Source: Armatimonadota bacterium (GTDB lineage Bacteria > Armatimonadota > HRBIN16). Taken from it: 64,000 nucleotides of DNA. Location of the stretch: NCBI GenBank assembly GCA_026003175.1, contig BPGT01000002.1, forward strand, positions 310,001-374,000, written 5' to 3'. Both the position numbers and the translations under genes were made by a program. The notes beneath the pieces were generated by a model. It ran no database searches. It saw nothing but the letters and a program-made list of their open reading frames with translations, and was not told the DNA's origin. Of this stretch, positions 1 through 8,446 are shown in pieces (positions within the stretch are counted from its first letter, which is position 1; each line of letters starts with the position of its first letter).

Positions 1-2
1 CA

Positions 3-893
3 CCGTCGGGGCAGCTGCGCATCGCGGTCGTGCCCAAGGGCACGGCACATTCGTTCTGGCTGACGGTGAAGGCAGGTGCAGAACAGGCAGGACAGGAGGA
101 GGGCGTGCAGATTCTGTGGAAAGGTCCCGCCGAAGAGACCGATGTGGAGGGACAACAGCGCATACTCGAGGATTTCATCAACCAGAAGGTAGACGCCATT
201 GTGATGGCGGCGTGTGATGCGGATGGCATGGTTCCCATCGTCAAGCAAGCGATGGAGGCAGGTATTCCCGTCATCACTATCGATTCGGGCGTGAACTCAG
301 ACGACCCGCTGAGCTTTGTGGCGACGGACAACGTCGCTGCAGCAGCGAAAGCAGCGGAGGTGCTGTGCCAGCTGGTGGGTGGCAAGGGCAAGGTGGGGAT
401 GATACCCTTCATCAAAGGCGCAGCCTCTTCCGAGCAGCGCGAGCAGGGCTTCCGTGAGGGCATCAAAAAATGCCCAGGGGTGACGCTGGGACCGGTGCTG
501 TACTCGCAGAGCCAGGTGGAACGCGCCATGCAGGTCACTGAGGATATGCTCACCGCCAATCCGGACCTGGCAGGCATCTTCGCGGCGAACGAGCCGGGTG
601 CAGTGGGCGCGGCGACGGTGCTGGAACAGCGCGGGCTGGCAGGCAAGGTGAAACTGGTGGCTTTTGACGCGGCGCAACCCGAGATCGACGCTCTGAGGCG
701 GGGCACGATCCAGGCGTTGATCGTGCAGAACCCCTTCAAGATGGGTTACGAGGGCGTGAAGCTGGCAGTGCAAGCCATCAAAGGCGACCGTGCCAGCATC
801 CCCAAGCGCGTGGACACAGGCGTTACCGTTGTCACGAAGGAGAACCTGGATAGCCCCGAGGTGCAGGAACTGCTGAAAGAGAAACAGCTCTGA
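3..893 (+). CDS. ABC transporter sugar-binding protein, 5'-truncated by window edge
   Basis: Periplasmic substrate-binding component of a ribose/galactose-type (Peripla_BP_4, RbsB-like) ABC importer. The reading frame is already open at base 3, so the signal or lipoprotein peptide lies outside the window; 296 residues are visible. The visible part starts in the first beta strand (IAVVPKG followed by HSFW, typical of the family), continues with a hinge-domain stretch ending PVITIDSGV, and carries the second lobe with GIFAANEPGAVGAA and KLVAFDAA. It ends with TGA. No permease or ATPase follows, so the rest of the transporter must lie upstream or elsewhere. The ligand cannot be read from the sequence. 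A GTG at 30 looks like a start but sits inside the first beta strand and is not used. Confidence 0.88.
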   Translation, partial: PSGQLRIAVVPKGTAHSFWLTVKAGAEQAGQEEGVQILWKGPAEETDVEGQQRILEDFINQKVDAIVMAACDADGMVPIVKQAMEAGIPVITIDSGVNSDDPLSFVATDNVAAAAKAAEVLCQLVGGKGKVGMIPFIKGAASSEQREQGFREGIKKCPGVTLGPVLYSQSQVERAMQVTEDMLTANPDLAGIFAANEPGAVGAATVLEQRGLAGKVKLVAFDAAQPEIDALRRGTIQALIVQNPFKMGYEGVKLAVQAIKGDRASIPKRVDTGVTVVTKENLDSPEVQELLKEKQL

Positions 894-979
894 GAGCAAT
901 CGTAGAGAGATGCCTTTTGTGCCATAACACACTCAGTTGCCGCTGAGCGTCTCGAACGCGAGGAGAGATATCTTGCTTC

Positions 980-1001
980 GGGCGGGGCAATCGCCTCGCC
1001 C
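980..1001. other. GC-rich inverted repeat downstream of the binding-protein gene
   Basis: GGGCG/GGC and GCC/CGCCC arms fold into a short hairpin about 90 bases after the stop of the binding-protein gene. There is no T-run, so it is at best a weak terminator or a dispersed palindrome. The rest of the 217-base gap holds the promoter at 1031-1059. Confidence 0.3.
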
Positions 1002-1030
1002 AGAACGCTACATCCTCTGTGTTCACCTTC

Positions 1031-1059
1031 TTCACAAGACACTGGAAACGTGATATAGT
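1031..1059 (+). promoter_or_regulatory. sigma-70-type promoter for the gene at 1111
   Basis: A -35 box TTCACA (1031-1036) and a -10 box TATAGT (1054-1059) are separated by 17 bases. Each differs from consensus at one position. The start codon lies 51 bases downstream behind a GAGGAGG Shine-Dalgarno. Confidence 0.65.
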
Positions 1060-1110
1060 TAACCCGTTGGGAGGCGCACGCTCTGACTCCACATAGAGGA
1101 GGCGAGGGCT

Positions 1111-2577
1111 ATGGTGCAGCAGTTTGCTATATGGTTCTACGCCGCGCTGAACCGTTCCATCGATTTCTTGCGGTCTGTCGCGCCGTGGGTGATACTGCTG
1201 GCAGCACTCGCGGCGGTTCTCGCTCTGGTATTTTATCTACGTGACAGGGATAGCTTCGACCGCTTCTGGAAAGCAGTCTCAGCTCGGCTGGCTGCGCTGG
1301 GGATAGGCGTTATTGCCCTCTTGTTGCTGGTGCTGGAGGTGCTTCTGTTGAACTTCAGCGTCGACGCCGTGGTGGAGCGTCGGAGGATAGAAGCGGCTTC
1401 GCCGTACACGCCCGGAGAAGAGGCGCCGGTCGGGATACTATACCAGTATGGACCCGTTGCCGCATATCTGCACGAGCGAACCTACACCCGCGACTATGTG
1501 TTTCCCGCGCAGGTGGCGCAGGTTCCAATGAAGGGCGGTGTTCCACAGGTGCAAAGTCTTCTGCCGTATTTGCGGGAGCAGGTGCCTTATACCGCCAAAA
1601 CCCCGGAGGTAGAGGTTACCGTGCGCCGAGTCGGCGAGGAGTGGGTGATCACGCGCAAGATAACCATGCTGGAGGAGGTGCCCATAACCATCGAGCGCGC
1701 GGATGTGACCGCCCGCTTCCAGACCCACCGGGACGCTCGTGGGCGGTTTTTCTACCGGCTTACTTTTGCTGGTCGCTATACTTTCCGCAACCCGCTGGAC
1801 TCCGAAGTACAGGCGCGGTTCGTATTCCCGCTGCCAGAGCCTCCTGGCACCATTGAGGGCTTCGAGCTGAAAGTGGGGGACAGTGTAGTCACGGAACCCA
1901 ACCAGTACGGCCAGTACACCTGGGAGGGCAAACTGCCACCGGGTACGTTGGTTACAGCGGTGGCACAGTTTCGAGCAACTCTGGGCGAAGGATGGCACTA
2001 CGACATCGGGTCAGGCAGGCGGCGCACCGGAGACTTTCGACTGGTAGTGGAGTCTGATAGCCCGCCACGCCTGCTGCGCCGCTCTCTCGCACCGACCGAG
2101 CGTCGGGGTAATCAGGCAATCTGGAAGCTGCACAACGTGATTACCTCCCAGAGAGTGGCGCTGGCGTTCCCTGCTGACGCCACTGCGCAGGAGACGATGC
2201 TGAAGGTTCTGAACTTCTTGCCGGTAGCGCTGATAGCGTTTGGGTTCTGGAGTGTTTTGCTGGCTCTGCTAGGTGCTTTGCGCGTTGTCCCGATCCGATG
2301 GTTGTTCACCGTGTTGGGCATGGGGCTGGGCTTTCTGGTGGTGCCGATACTGCTCAGCTATACGGCAGTGGAGTGGGCGGCGCTGGTGGGTAGCATATTG
2401 GCCTGCGCGATAGGAACATGGTCTATGAAGGGGCACCATATACCACTTGTGACATTGCCGGCAGTATCACCTCTAGCGTTCCTGGTAAGCGAGCACTCCG
2501 CGCTGTTGCTAGTTCTTGTGGTTCTGCTGACGTTGCTCTCTCTCTGGTGGGATACTCGTCACAAATGGTCACCTTAG
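1111..2577 (+). CDS. Polytopic membrane protein with large extracytoplasmic domain (CreD-like topology)
   Basis: 488 residues of unknown function. Two hydrophobic segments lie near the N-terminus (about residues 24-42 and 60-85). A soluble region of about 270 residues follows, with beta-rich stretches such as YTFRNPLDSEV and FVFPLPEP, then a cluster of about five membrane helices from residue 365 to the end. This N-terminal anchor, exported domain and C-terminal helix bundle recalls inner-membrane CreD-family proteins, but I see no diagnostic motif and the assignment is weak. Start ATG 1111 follows GAGGAGGCGAGGGCT. The last 13 bases overlap the start of the threonine ammonia-lyase gene in another frame, so the two are probably co-transcribed from the promoter at 1031-1059. 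Confidence 0.75.
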   Translation: MVQQFAIWFYAALNRSIDFLRSVAPWVILLAALAAVLALVFYLRDRDSFDRFWKAVSARLAALGIGVIALLLLVLEVLLLNFSVDAVVERRRIEAASPYTPGEEAPVGILYQYGPVAAYLHERTYTRDYVFPAQVAQVPMKGGVPQVQSLLPYLREQVPYTAKTPEVEVTVRRVGEEWVITRKITMLEEVPITIERADVTARFQTHRDARGRFFYRLTFAGRYTFRNPLDSEVQARFVFPLPEPPGTIEGFELKVGDSVVTEPNQYGQYTWEGKLPPGTLVTAVAQFRATLGEGWHYDIGSGRRRTGDFRLVVESDSPPRLLRRSLAPTERRGNQAIWKLHNVITSQRVALAFPADATAQETMLKVLNFLPVALIAFGFWSVLLALLGALRVVPIRWLFTVLGMGLGFLVVPILLSYTAVEWAALVGSILACAIGTWSMKGHHIPLVTLPAVSPLAFLVSEHSALLLVLVVLLTLLSLWWDTRHKWSP

Positions 2578-3773
2578 AACGCATCGAGGAGGCAAAGCGG
2601 GCAGCGCAGGGGATAGTGCAACATACCCCTCTGTTCCCTGCCCGCATGTTGAGCGAGCTGACGGGCGTGCCGGTGTGGCTGAAGGTGGAGAGCTTTCAAC
2701 GCACCGGCTCGTTCAAGATTCGCGGAGCGTACGAGTGCTTGCGTCGCCTACCACCGGAAGTGCGCGCGCGAGGGGTGGTGACCGGTTCGGCAGGCAACCA
2801 TGCACAGGGGCTTGCGCTGGCGGCGAAGACCTTCGGTATACCGGCAACTATCTTCATGCCGGTATTCGGTTCCATCGCCAAAATGCATGCGGCAAAAGCG
2901 TATGGCGCTACGGTGATTCTGCAGGGCGAGGGGTTTGCGGAAGCGGTGGAAGCGGCGCAACGTTTCGCGCAGGAGACCGGCGCAACTTACATCCCCGCTT
3001 ACGACCACGATGATATCATCTGCGGACAGGGTACCTGCGGACTAGAAATCCTGGACGACCTGCCCGAGGTGGAACAGATACTCGTGCCCGTTGGGGGAGG
3101 GGGGCTGTTCGCAGGCATCGCGGCGGCAGTGAAAGCGCGAAAGCCTGAGGTATCGCTGATTGGAGTGCAGTCGGAAGGGGCGGATACGGCGGTGCGCTCA
3201 TGGCGGGAGGGTAGATTGATAGAGCCTGCCCCGATACGCTACACCCTTGCAGATGGGATTGCCGTGAAGTCGCCTTCCGAGCGCACGTTTGCATATATCC
3301 GCCGCTTCGCCGACGAGATGGTGACCGTCGATGACCGCAGTATCGCGCGAGCGGTGCTGTGGCTGCTGGAGCGTAAGAAGATAGTGGCGGAGGGGGCAGG
3401 CGCGGCGGGCGTCGCTGCAGTGCAAAGTGAAAAGGTGCGCCTGCACGGAACAACGGTCATTGTGGTTTCCGGCGGCAACATCGACGTCAAGACCCTGTCC
3501 GACCTGATCGAGCGTGAAATGCTCTATGCGAATCGCTATTACCACTTTTTCACTGCGGTGCCTGACCGACCGGGAGGGCTCGCTGCGTTGCTGCAGCTGG
3601 TCGCGCAGGCGCAGGGCAACGTCATGAGCGTCAACCATGACCGCATCCACCCCTCTGTCCCACACGGCTGGACAGGGGTGGAGCTGCTGGTAGAGGTTCG
3701 CGACGGCGAGCATATCGCGCGGATAGAGGGGCTGTTGCGGGAAAACGGTTACGAAGTGAGGGTGCTGGAGTGA
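2565..3773 (+). CDS. ilvA: Threonine ammonia-lyase (threonine dehydratase)
   Basis: PLP enzyme that deaminates L-threonine to 2-oxobutanoate, the entry step to isoleucine (or a catabolic route); cytosolic. 402 residues. The PLP lysine is in SFKIRGAYE (K51), GSAGNHAQG is the substrate-binding loop, and VGGGGLFAG is the phosphate-binding glycine loop near residue 180. The last 80 residues, from about YHFFTAVPDRPGGL, form an ACT-like regulatory domain, as in the roughly 400-residue class. I chose ATG 2565 because family homology begins there; the frame is open back to 2418 only because it overlaps the upstream membrane-protein gene. It overlaps that gene by 13 bases and the convergent glycosidase gene by 25. 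Feedback control by isoleucine or valine through the ACT domain is likely but not shown. Confidence 0.93.
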   Translation: MVTLERIEEAKRAAQGIVQHTPLFPARMLSELTGVPVWLKVESFQRTGSFKIRGAYECLRRLPPEVRARGVVTGSAGNHAQGLALAAKTFGIPATIFMPVFGSIAKMHAAKAYGATVILQGEGFAEAVEAAQRFAQETGATYIPAYDHDDIICGQGTCGLEILDDLPEVEQILVPVGGGGLFAGIAAAVKARKPEVSLIGVQSEGADTAVRSWREGRLIEPAPIRYTLADGIAVKSPSERTFAYIRRFADEMVTVDDRSIARAVLWLLERKKIVAEGAGAAGVAAVQSEKVRLHGTTVIVVSGGNIDVKTLSDLIEREMLYANRYYHFFTAVPDRPGGLAALLQLVAQAQGNVMSVNHDRIHPSVPHGWTGVELLVEVRDGEHIARIEGLLRENGYEVRVLE

Positions 3774-5818
3774 AAGGGACAGGCGCGTGCTGCCTGCAGG
3801 CGCATCTGCGCTGCCCTGAGATTCGCCTCCCTCATGCGCTTGACCAGTTCCCACTTGGGGCGGTCGGTAAAGTCTACCAGCCCAAAGGCGAAGTGCTCGC
3901 CAATGACCAGCGTGTTGCCTTTGCCCGGACCTCGCCCCGTCAGGGGCTGGTCACGGTACTGGAACCACATCACGCCTACGCAGGCGGGATGGCGGGCGGC
4001 GTCGTTTACCCACCGCTTGTACATTTCCCCTGATTCCACCTCATCTTTTGCCCACACATGGTAGCGTCCGTAGGCACGTGCGCCGTCATTCCACGCCGGG
4101 AAAGAGAACTCGCCGCACAGGATGGGCTTGTCGATACGGGCAATCAGGCGCTGCATCCAGCTGTCCGCGAAGTCAGGGGCATAGCGGTCGTATCCCAGAA
4201 CGTCGCAGTGCTTGGCGATCAACAGCCAGTCTTCCTCGTTCTCCCACCAGCCCGGCACAATCCAGAAGCCGAAGTAGAGGTGGTTGGGGTCTATCTCCTT
4301 CACCGTGCGGTAAATCCAGCCGTAGTAGCGATCGGCATAAAAGCGACGCAGCATTTCAACGTCCTGTTCAGGCGGGTTGGGCTGAGAAGTGTACAGGTCG
4401 GCGCGGTCACGTGCTGTAATCCCCCAAGCTTGTGCCAGTCGCGAGATATCCTTTGCATAGAAGCTGTCAATCGCTTCGTCTATCAGGGCGCGTTTGCTGG
4501 CAGGCGCGCCGGGCAGACGAAGAATCTGCCTTATCTCCTCCCGAGTAACAATTTCGTCATACTCATTGCCCACCGACCATCCCAGCACCCAGGGGCTGTT
4601 GCGCAGAGGTTCTATCTGCCGCCGCAGGCTCTCGCGGAACCGCGCTTGAATCACGGGGTCAAAGATGTCAGGACGGCGTACCAGGTTCGGTACGTCCCAG
4701 TGTCCCAGCACCGGTGCGCAGGGGAAGTTTTCTATCCTGTCCCATTTGCCTGCGCCTGAAAAGCCCCAGGTGAGTAATCTTCGCCGTGCCATCTGGATAC
4801 TTTGCGTTTTCCAATCGTCACCGAAGCGGCGCATCAGGTTCACCGCATGCAGGCAGACGTATTCGGTGTCACCTCCTTCCCCCCACACGTTGCGACGCCA
4901 CAGTTCGGCGGTTTTGCCCTCGCGCGGTGGTAACCACTCGAACACCGCCTCGCGGTTGGACACGGGAGTCATTTCCCAGGTCAGGGCAGGAACAGAGCAT
5001 ACCCCCAGATAGAAACAGGGGTTCCCCTCGGGAGTAATTAGCCACCAGTAGTTGCCCTTGCGCACCGCCCGATAAAAGCCTGTGGCCTGTTCGCGCCAGC
5101 CTGCTTTCAGGTATCCGCCGAAGCGGTCATAACCGGAGGGCGTGCCCCATTGCGCCAGGAGACGGCTTTCTTCCTCAAGGCTTCGGCGGAGGTCAGCATC
5201 GGTACGCACCTTGTCTGATGTCTGAACGTAGCGGCATTGCCCGTATCGGTCGATGTACGGTTGATACCGCTTCCAGTCTGGCATTGTCCTCAAGCGGAAG
5301 CGCACCTCGATAGTGAGAGGTAACTCAGCCGAAAAGCCATCCTGTCGCACCGCTTGCCCCCACACTGTTTCGGGGTTGAACAGGCGCACAGGTTCGGGAA
5401 CAGAGGAGCTGGGACGCAGGGTAAATGGCAGAGGCTTGCCCTTGCCTGCGGTGATGGTCACCTGTGAAATGGCGTGGTAGGTGGTAGGTGCGTTCGCCCA
5501 TGCGGGCACCATACCCACATCCAGCACGCCGGGATGAGCACGGAACCCTCCTGCGCTTCTGCCGACCATCTGGTCATCCAGCTGAAGCGTCGCCTCCTGA
5601 GGGGTGATGCGTGCCTGCACCCTGTATTCACGATCAAGAGCCCATTTTGGCGTCGCTACAATGAACCTCCAGCGGTTGCCATCGCCTATGCCCAGCGCGA
5701 GGCGCAGCGTATCCAGACCTGCGACGGGCTGCTCCGCCTCGTTCTCCAGACTCAAGTAGAAACCAGTACACGCTTGCCAGTCGTGTTGTGAGGCAAAGTG
5801 GTACCGATGCGAAGGCAT
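3749..5818 (-). CDS. Putative clan-A glycoside hydrolase (agarase/GH42-like), tandem copy 2
   Basis: 689 residues. About 200 N-terminal residues look like a beta-sandwich module. A TIM-barrel-like domain follows with the clan GH-A signature: WSVGNEYDE around residue 415, with E as probable acid/base, and CGEFSFPAWNDG around residue 575, with E as probable nucleophile. Also visible are YIDRYGQCRY and GNPCFYLGVCSVP. No signal peptide is evident. It lies 6 bases downstream of a paralogue (5825-7891) with the same architecture, so the pair arose by tandem duplication and is probably co-transcribed. I cannot assign a numbered GH family with certainty; beta-agarase-like (GH50-type) or GH42-type are candidates. 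Its 3' end overlaps ilvA convergently. Confidence 0.75.
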   Translation of the reverse strand: MPSHRYHFASQHDWQACTGFYLSLENEAEQPVAGLDTLRLALGIGDGNRWRFIVATPKWALDREYRVQARITPQEATLQLDDQMVGRSAGGFRAHPGVLDVGMVPAWANAPTTYHAISQVTITAGKGKPLPFTLRPSSSVPEPVRLFNPETVWGQAVRQDGFSAELPLTIEVRFRLRTMPDWKRYQPYIDRYGQCRYVQTSDKVRTDADLRRSLEEESRLLAQWGTPSGYDRFGGYLKAGWREQATGFYRAVRKGNYWWLITPEGNPCFYLGVCSVPALTWEMTPVSNREAVFEWLPPREGKTAELWRRNVWGEGGDTEYVCLHAVNLMRRFGDDWKTQSIQMARRRLLTWGFSGAGKWDRIENFPCAPVLGHWDVPNLVRRPDIFDPVIQARFRESLRRQIEPLRNSPWVLGWSVGNEYDEIVTREEIRQILRLPGAPASKRALIDEAIDSFYAKDISRLAQAWGITARDRADLYTSQPNPPEQDVEMLRRFYADRYYGWIYRTVKEIDPNHLYFGFWIVPGWWENEEDWLLIAKHCDVLGYDRYAPDFADSWMQRLIARIDKPILCGEFSFPAWNDGARAYGRYHVWAKDEVESGEMYKRWVNDAARHPACVGVMWFQYRDQPLTGRGPGKGNTLVIGEHFAFGLVDFTDRPKWELVKRMREANLRAAQMRLQAARACPFHSSTLTS

Positions 5819-5824
5819 GTGCTC

Positions 5825-7891
5825 TTACCTCCCTTGTCGCATAGCCTGTAGCCGCCAGCGAGGCGACTGCAGATTGGCTTCTCGCATGAGCCGAACCAGT
5901 TCCCACTTGGGGCGGTCGGTGAACTCCACAATGCCGATAGGACTGTGTTCGCCGATAAACAGTTTCTTGTCTCTACCAGGGCCCCTGCCCGTCAACGGCT
6001 GGTCACGGTACTGGAACCACAATCCTCCGACGCACAGGGGATTCTGCGCAGCATCGCGCACCCATCGGGTGTACCATTCGCCTGCTTCTCGCTCGTCCTT
6101 CGCGGAACAGCCCATAAAGGCACCGTATCCGCGCCGTCCATCCTCCCAGGTGGCAAAGGTGAATTCGCCGCATAACACAGGTCTTTGCGTGCGCTGGAGT
6201 AAGCGTGTTATCGGTTCTGGTGAGAAGAAAAGGTGGTAATAGTCGTATCCCAGCACATCGCAGTGACGTGCCAGTACGAACCAGTCCTGCTCACTATCCC
6301 ACGCATACGGATATATCCATGAACCAAAGTAAAGGTGGTTGTGGTCTATCCGCTTTACCGTCCGATAGAGCCACTCGTGGTATTTGTCCAGATAGAACAG
6401 ACGCATCGTTTCCACCTCATCGTCGGGGGCTACGGTGATGGAAGCGCGGCAGAGGTCCTCCAGATTATGAGCGGCGAGGTTCCATGCCTCAGCCAGTCGT
6501 CGCACGTTGCCGTTGTACCTACTGCGTAGCAGGTGCTCTATCATCGCCCGTTTGGCGGGAGGCGCTGCAGGCATCGCGAGGATTTGCCGTACTTCCCTGC
6601 GCCGAATCAGCTCGCTTTCTTCATTACCCACCGACCAGCCGACCACCCAACTGTTCTGGCGTTGGGGAGCGATTTGGTTGCGGAGGTGCTGCTCGAATCG
6701 TCTTGCCACTTCGGGGTCAAAAATGTCGGGATGCTCGGCGAGGTTGGGCACTCCGTTGCGGTTCAACACGGGGTAATAGGGTGTATCAGCCACATAACCC
6801 CATTTTCCCACCCCTGCGAACGCCCACGTGCGCAGCCGTCTTCGTGCCAGATCGAAGGTGGTCTGTCGCCAGTCCTTGCCGAAACGCCGCATCAGGTTCA
6901 CCGCATGCAGGCTCACGTAGCGTGTGCCCTGTCCCTCTCCCCACACGTCCGTTGCCCACACGCCTGCATACTCGCCGTCCTGCGGCGGCAGCCACTCGAA
7001 CACCTCTTCGCGCTCCGACACGGGTGTATACTCCCAGAGGTCCATGGGCACAGAGCACACGCCCATGTAGAAACAGGGGTTGCCCTCAGGGGTAATCAGC
7101 CACCAGTATCCGTCGCGCTGTTGCAGGCGGTAGAAACCCGTGCGTTCAGCACGCCAGCCTGCCCGCTGGTATCCGCCGTACTGGTCAAAGTCGGGAGGGG
7201 TTCCCCAGCTTGACAGGATACGTTGTTCCTGTTGCCACTGCCGTCTCAGGTCGTCATCGCTGCGTACCTTGTGTTCAAAGTGCGCATATCGGCACTGACC
7301 GTAGCGGTCGATGTAGGGCACGTGGCGCCGCCAATCCGGGATAAGGCGCAGTTCGAACGAGACCTCGATTACTACAGGCAACACGACGGAGACATCCACA
7401 ATATGCGTAGCCCAACGACCTTCTGGTCCCCAGAAGTGGTGTGGGTTGAAAAGCAATAACGGCTCGCTCAGACGCAGGCGTGGACCCCCAATAGGATAGC
7501 TAGTGGTCCGCCCTCCACAAGTCAAGCGCAACTCGCAAGGAGCCAGATGGTATTCTGTTTGCCCACTTGCCCAGTGAGGCACTTCGCCAACTACCAGACC
7601 GCCTTCTGCAGTGACAAAGCCTCCGGGCTTCAGGTCTACCAGTTTACCATCAAGCCACAGACTGGCTGCATCGTGCTGAATCTCGGCTCGTACGTGATAG
7701 CGTGTTCCTGTTTCCCACTTTAGCCGTGGCGACAGAAAGCGCCACCCCTTTCCGTCACCAACGCCCAGTATCAATTGCAGGGTATGCAAGCGGCATATAG
7801 ATTCTTCTGTGTTGTTCTCGAAGCTCAGATAGAAGCCTTTGTTCTGCTCCCAGTGGAACTGGGAGGCAAAGAAGAAGCGATGCGCCGTCAT
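5825..7891 (-). CDS. Putative clan-A glycoside hydrolase (agarase/GH42-like), tandem copy 1
   Basis: 688 residues, clearly paralogous along its whole length to the gene just downstream. Shared blocks include HRFFFASQFHWEQ near the start, YIDRYGQCRYAH, GWSVGNEESEL (putative acid/base E) and VLCGEFTFATWEDG (putative nucleophile E), plus the same closing block WFQYRDQPLTGRGPG. I place the start at ATG 7891, giving MTAHR, because it aligns with the paralogue's start and has AGGG about 12 bases upstream; an extension to 7954 has no counterpart. First gene of a two-gene minus-strand unit, divergent from the fliD operon. The substrate is unknown, probably a polysaccharide-derived beta-galactoside-type linkage by analogy with the families it resembles. 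Confidence 0.75.
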   Translation of the reverse strand: MTAHRFFFASQFHWEQNKGFYLSFENNTEESICRLHTLQLILGVGDGKGWRFLSPRLKWETGTRYHVRAEIQHDAASLWLDGKLVDLKPGGFVTAEGGLVVGEVPHWASGQTEYHLAPCELRLTCGGRTTSYPIGGPRLRLSEPLLLFNPHHFWGPEGRWATHIVDVSVVLPVVIEVSFELRLIPDWRRHVPYIDRYGQCRYAHFEHKVRSDDDLRRQWQQEQRILSSWGTPPDFDQYGGYQRAGWRAERTGFYRLQQRDGYWWLITPEGNPCFYMGVCSVPMDLWEYTPVSEREEVFEWLPPQDGEYAGVWATDVWGEGQGTRYVSLHAVNLMRRFGKDWRQTTFDLARRRLRTWAFAGVGKWGYVADTPYYPVLNRNGVPNLAEHPDIFDPEVARRFEQHLRNQIAPQRQNSWVVGWSVGNEESELIRRREVRQILAMPAAPPAKRAMIEHLLRSRYNGNVRRLAEAWNLAAHNLEDLCRASITVAPDDEVETMRLFYLDKYHEWLYRTVKRIDHNHLYFGSWIYPYAWDSEQDWFVLARHCDVLGYDYYHLFFSPEPITRLLQRTQRPVLCGEFTFATWEDGRRGYGAFMGCSAKDEREAGEWYTRWVRDAAQNPLCVGGLWFQYRDQPLTGRGPGRDKKLFIGEHSPIGIVEFTDRPKWELVRLMREANLQSPRWRLQAMRQGR

Positions 7892-7958
7892 ATCCTCATA
7901 TTCCCTCAGGAATCCCGTACTTGTAACGGTGCATTCGATATGGAAGCGTTCCACTCCT

Positions 7959-7967
7959 GCCGATAAT
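7959..7967 (+). promoter_or_regulatory. Candidate sigma-28 (FliA) -10 element for the fliD operon
   Basis: GCCGATAAT ends 23 bases before the start of the gene at 7991. GCCGATAA is the classical flagellar sigma-28 -10 sequence. CCGATAAT recurs before fliP and cheC in this window. A TAAA -35 at the expected distance is not present, so the call rests on the -10 and on the recurrence. Confidence 0.5.
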
Positions 7968-7990
7968 ATCAGGTAGAGGAGGTTGGTCGT

Positions 7991-8416
7991 ATGGCATATC
8001 CAGCGCAGCGTATCGAGATTACGGGTATCGATGTCAACAGTGTGGAGAAGGACCCCTCGTTCGCCACCGCGTACGCTTTTTACATGCAGCTGTCCGAAAC
8101 ACCGAACGAGGCGTGGACACTAGCGTTCTCAGAGGAATGGAAAGCGATTATCGCGGCACGCAAGCTGCAGCTGGATGTGGTGGGCGACCGCCTGCGCTGC
8201 ATCGTTTCTGAAGGCGACGATTTGCGTCGGGTGGTTCAGTTCGCTTACGAGTTTGTGGAGCGAATCAATCAGCGGGTGCCGCACTACTGTGCCCAGCTGG
8301 AGGAGCGTGACCGCCGCGAAGAGGCGTATCGGCGCGAAGTGCAGGAGCGCATAGCGCACATCCAGAGCCGGTTACAGGCGATCGCTACAGAGATAGGCGC
8401 GAAGATGGCCGCATGA
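7991..8416 (+). CDS. Small protein of unknown function at the head of the fliD operon
   Basis: 141 residues, not recognised. The last 50 or so (RDRREEAYRREVQERI onwards) are highly charged and heptad-like, suggesting a coiled coil. The N-terminal half is a mixed globular sequence without a signal peptide or membrane segment. Start ATG 7991 is preceded by AGAGGAGG. It sits 30 bases upstream of fliD and behind the sigma-28-like element, so a role in filament assembly, such as an accessory or chaperone-like factor, is plausible but only by position. Confidence 0.75.
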   Translation: MAYPAQRIEITGIDVNSVEKDPSFATAYAFYMQLSETPNEAWTLAFSEEWKAIIAARKLQLDVVGDRLRCIVSEGDDLRRVVQFAYEFVERINQRVPHYCAQLEERDRREEAYRREVQERIAHIQSRLQAIATEIGAKMAA

Positions 8417-8446
8417 CGTATTTTATCGTCAGGAGAGGCAGGTGTT

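Noticed and set aside
2418-2564. Longer threonine ammonia-lyase starting at 2418
   Set aside because: Those codons overlap the membrane protein in another frame and lack similarity; family homology begins at ATG 2565.
3749-3773. Functional regulation by the 25-base convergent overlap of ilvA and the glycosidase gene
   Set aside because: Short convergent overlaps are common in compact genomes and nothing else points to antisense control.
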